This document shows, piece by piece, positions 5,857 through 7,509 of a DNA stretch of 7,509 nt. Origin of the DNA: Puniceicoccales bacterium (GTDB taxonomy: Bacteria; Verrucomicrobiota; Verrucomicrobiia; Opitutales; UBA953); the NCBI GenBank assembly GCA_031289285.1, contig JAITPT010000242.1, positions 1 to 7,509 of the forward strand. The letters are read 5' to 3'. The notes beneath the pieces are model-generated. The model saw nothing but the letters and a program-made list of their open reading frames with translations. It searched no databases and was not told the origin of the DNA. The translations under genes were made by a program, and so were the position numbers. Each line of letters begins with the position of its first letter. Position 1 is the stretch's first letter.

Positions 5857-6969
5857 ATGAAAAACCGACCCAACGTATTTGCACCCACCACCGACACTGC
5901 GAGTGCGGCGCAATCCCCCGCTCCCGCAAAAATAAAAAATCCGCCGAAGGCCTATGAGAACCCCGATTTCATCCGCAGCCCCTACGGGCGGCAGGTGCGC
6001 GTGCTCAGCGAGATGACCGAGCCGCTGCAACGCCTCAACCGCCACCGCATCCGCAACACCGTCGTTTTCTTCGGTTCGGCGCGCATCGCCCCGCTCGATA
6101 AAGCACGCGAAGCACTCGCCGACGCCGAAGCCGCCGCAAAAGCGCAGCCCAACACCGAGACGGCAGAACGCCTCGAAAAAGCGCAGCGCGACGTGGAGGC
6201 CGCCGGCTACTACGAGGCAGCACGACAACTCGCGGGAGACGTTACGCGCTGGTCGAAGACGCTCCCGAAGACAGTCAGCCCGTTCTACATTTGTTCCGGC
6301 GGTGGCCCGGGAATTATGGAGGCCGCAAACCGCGGCGCGTCGGAAGCGGGCGGCGTCACGCTCGGGCTGGGCATCAGCCTGCCGCACGAACAAAGCATCA
6401 ACCCGTATGTCACGCAGGGATTGAGCTTCGAGTTTCACTACTTTTTTGTCCGCAAATACTGGCTCGTCTCGCTCGCCCGCGCCGTCGTCGCCTTCCCCGG
6501 CGGCTTCGGGACGATGGACGAGCTTTTTGAGCTACTGACCCTCGCGCAGACGCGCAAAATGCCGCCCGTGCCCGTCATCCTCTATGGCTCCAAGTTTTGG
6601 AACGAGGTCGTCAACTTCAAAGCCTTTGTCAAATGGGCGATGATTGACGAAGCGGATTTGTCGCTCTTTCACATCGTTGATACGCCGGAAGAGGCGCGTG
6701 CGCACTTGCTCCCCGCCTTGAACAAGTATTGTCGCGAGCACGAATACACGCACCCCGCCGACCTTTCCCACCCGCACCATGCCAACCCACCATTCCCGCA
6801 AACCCGCCTGCACCACCCCGCCCACGAACCACAAAACCCCGACGCCGGAGACGCCAGCGGCACCAGCAGCGGTGGCGGCAGCGGCAGCGGTGGCGGTGGC
6901 AGCGATGCCAGCGGCGGAGCAAGAAACATCGGCAGCGACCTCGCAAACCCACCTGCAACCGCCGCCTGA
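5857..6969 (+). CDS. LOG family protein (nucleoside-5'-monophosphate phosphoribohydrolase-like)
   Basis: LOG-family enzymes, long misnamed lysine decarboxylases, cleave the N-glycosidic bond of cytokinin nucleotides or of other nucleoside monophosphates to give free base and ribose phosphate. The 370-residue protein has a Rossmann-like core with NTVVFFGSARI (67-77), GGGPGIMEAANRG (148-160) and the diagnostic PGGFGTMDE (214-222) with catalytic Glu222. Between the first strand and the core is a charged helical insertion (about 80-128), as in longer family members. The core ends near residue 295. The tail is His/Pro-rich (305-322), then Gly/Ser-rich (333-357), and has no place in the known fold. 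The ATG at 5857 gives MKNRPNVFAP. The frame stays open upstream to 5623 but that part overlaps hisA. An AAAGGA at 5833-5838 is too far from the start to be ideal. The last 65 bases overlap the cutA start. Exact substrate unknown. Confidence 0.92.
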   Translation: MKNRPNVFAPTTDTASAAQSPAPAKIKNPPKAYENPDFIRSPYGRQVRVLSEMTEPLQRLNRHRIRNTVVFFGSARIAPLDKAREALADAEAAAKAQPNTETAERLEKAQRDVEAAGYYEAARQLAGDVTRWSKTLPKTVSPFYICSGGGPGIMEAANRGASEAGGVTLGLGISLPHEQSINPYVTQGLSFEFHYFFVRKYWLVSLARAVVAFPGGFGTMDELFELLTLAQTRKMPPVPVILYGSKFWNEVVNFKAFVKWAMIDEADLSLFHIVDTPEEARAHLLPALNKYCREHEYTHPADLSHPHHANPPFPQTRLHHPAHEPQNPDAGDASGTSSGGGSGSGGGGSDASGGARNIGSDLANPPATAA

Positions 6970-7080
6970 AAATGGCGGAAGCGAGGGCGGGGGCGGCGAA
7001 GGTAAGAGCGGCGGTGGCGACGGTGGCGACGGTAGCGGTGGTAGCGACGACGGTAGCGGTGGCGCGGGCACGGGCGGCTG
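6853..7080 (+). repeat. GGTGGC/GGCAGC-type repeat tract across LOG end and cutA start
   Basis: A dense run of GGN and AGC triplet-type repeats codes for the Gly/Ser tail of the LOG-family protein (residues 333-357) and, in another frame, for the Ala-rich codons before and the Gly/Ser/Asp-rich residues after the cutA start. Several G runs make the plus strand G-rich throughout 6996-7078. The repeat units are of three and six bases, so slippage could change length without loss of frame in either gene. Confidence 0.75.
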
Positions 7081-7450
7081 TCCCGCTGCGGTCTCCAACC
7101 CCAACTCGAACCGTGCCCCTGCCCTCTCGGACTCCGACGCCGTTTGCATAGGCTGGACGACCTTTCCTGACCGCAAATCGGCGCGTCAATTTGCCGAGTC
7201 TCTGGTAAAATCGCGTCTCGCTGCCTGTGCCCAAGTTTCGGCGGAAATCGAATCGTTTTACCACTGGGAGGGAAAGTTTTGCCACGACCCCGAATGGCGT
7301 GTCACGGTGAAGTTTTTGCGTTCTCGTGCTGATGCCGTTTCCGAGCATTTGCGCCGATGTCACCCTTACGTCGTCCCGCAATGGCTTGCTGTGGAAGTCT
7401 CCCAAATCTCCCCTTGTTACCATGCATGGCTCAAAGAAGTCTGCATCTAA
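6905..7450 (+). CDS. cutA: CutA-like divalent-ion tolerance protein with long N-terminal extension
   Basis: CutA1 proteins are small trimeric proteins linked to copper and other divalent-ion tolerance; their true role is unsettled. Residues about 78-181 cover the whole family: TTFPDRKSARQFAESLV, SRLAACAQV (103-111), FYHWEGKF (118-125), HPYVVP (153-158) and YHAWLKEV near the end. The usual protein is about 105-115 residues; here some 75 low-complexity residues precede the core, rich in Gly, Ser, Asp and Ala. No ATG, GTG or TTG in frame closer to the core was found, so the extension looks genuine. The ATG at 6905 follows a G-rich GGTGGC and overlaps the LOG gene by 65 bases in another frame. 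GTG codons slightly upstream or an ATG at 6779 are alternatives. The core is Cys-rich (C81, C108, C126, C152, C171, C180), and Gln159 replaces the Glu usual after HPYxxP. Confidence 0.9.
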   Translation: MPAAEQETSAATSQTHLQPPPENGGSEGGGGEGKSGGGDGGDGSGGSDDGSGGAGTGGCPAAVSNPNSNRAPALSDSDAVCIGWTTFPDRKSARQFAESLVKSRLAACAQVSAEIESFYHWEGKFCHDPEWRVTVKFLRSRADAVSEHLRRCHPYVVPQWLAVEVSQISPCYHAWLKEVCI

Positions 7451-7509
7451 CGTCCCAGAAAAAGTGCAAATGGTGATTTCGTATGCAAGAGAAAAAATGG
7501 CTGCCTTTT
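7422..7509 (+). CDS. Possible start of an unknown gene, cut by the window edge
   Basis: From an ATG at 7422 a frame stays open to the end of the window: 29 codons reading MHGSKKSASNVPEKVQMV and on to AREKMAAF. It overlaps the cutA end by 29 bases in another frame. An inner ATG at 7470 (MVISYAREKMAAF) is a second candidate start. The composition after 7450 looks like natural protein, and the tight spacing suits an operon. No family can be named from this fragment, and an ATG at 7483 in a third frame (MQEKKWLPF) cannot be excluded. Confidence 0.4.
   Translation, partial: MHGSKKSASNVPEKVQMVISYAREKMAAF

Overview
The window reads as bacterial chromosome. Coding parts are GC-rich, genes are tightly packed, and the products are conserved housekeeping proteins. 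No phage, plasmid, insertion-sequence, CRISPR or defence gene is visible. Most starts lack a clear Shine-Dalgarno sequence. The LOG-family protein also has a helical insertion of a kind I associate with Verrucomicrobiota and their relatives. I therefore lean towards that group, with low confidence and no 16S evidence.

Layout. Positions 1-744 have no convincing gene. They hold two near-identical 153-156 bp tandem repeats with G-rich tracts, a diverged third copy split by an insert, a GGCGGT tract and a 9-bp minisatellite. On the minus strand follow a 71-residue unknown protein (745-960), a 309-bp spacer with a strong G-quadruplex motif and inverted repeats, ruvA (1270-1950) and ftsH (1947-4022). 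The stop of ftsH and the start of ruvA share the tetranucleotide ATGA, so the order of expression is ftsH then ruvA. A 174-bp divergent spacer separates ftsH from plus-strand yebC (4197-4937), hisA (4959-5684), a LOG-family nucleotide phosphoribohydrolase gene (5857-6969) and a cutA-like gene (6905-7450). A further reading frame opens at the right edge.

How they fit together. FtsH (membrane AAA+ protease), RuvA (Holliday-junction recognition), YebC, HisA (histidine biosynthesis), LOG and CutA do not form one pathway. The ftsH-ruvA pair is an overlapping operon. yebC often neighbours ruv genes in bacteria, and here it is divergent from the ftsH-ruvA operon. The feature that cuts across the window is low-complexity sequence. 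Gly/Ser/Ala-rich segments coded by GGC/GGT/GCG-type repeats are inserted at linkers or termini of RuvA, FtsH, LOG and CutA, and related simple repeats and G-quadruplex tracts fill the intergenic DNA. I found no clearly new multi-gene system. The repeat biology is the most unusual signal.
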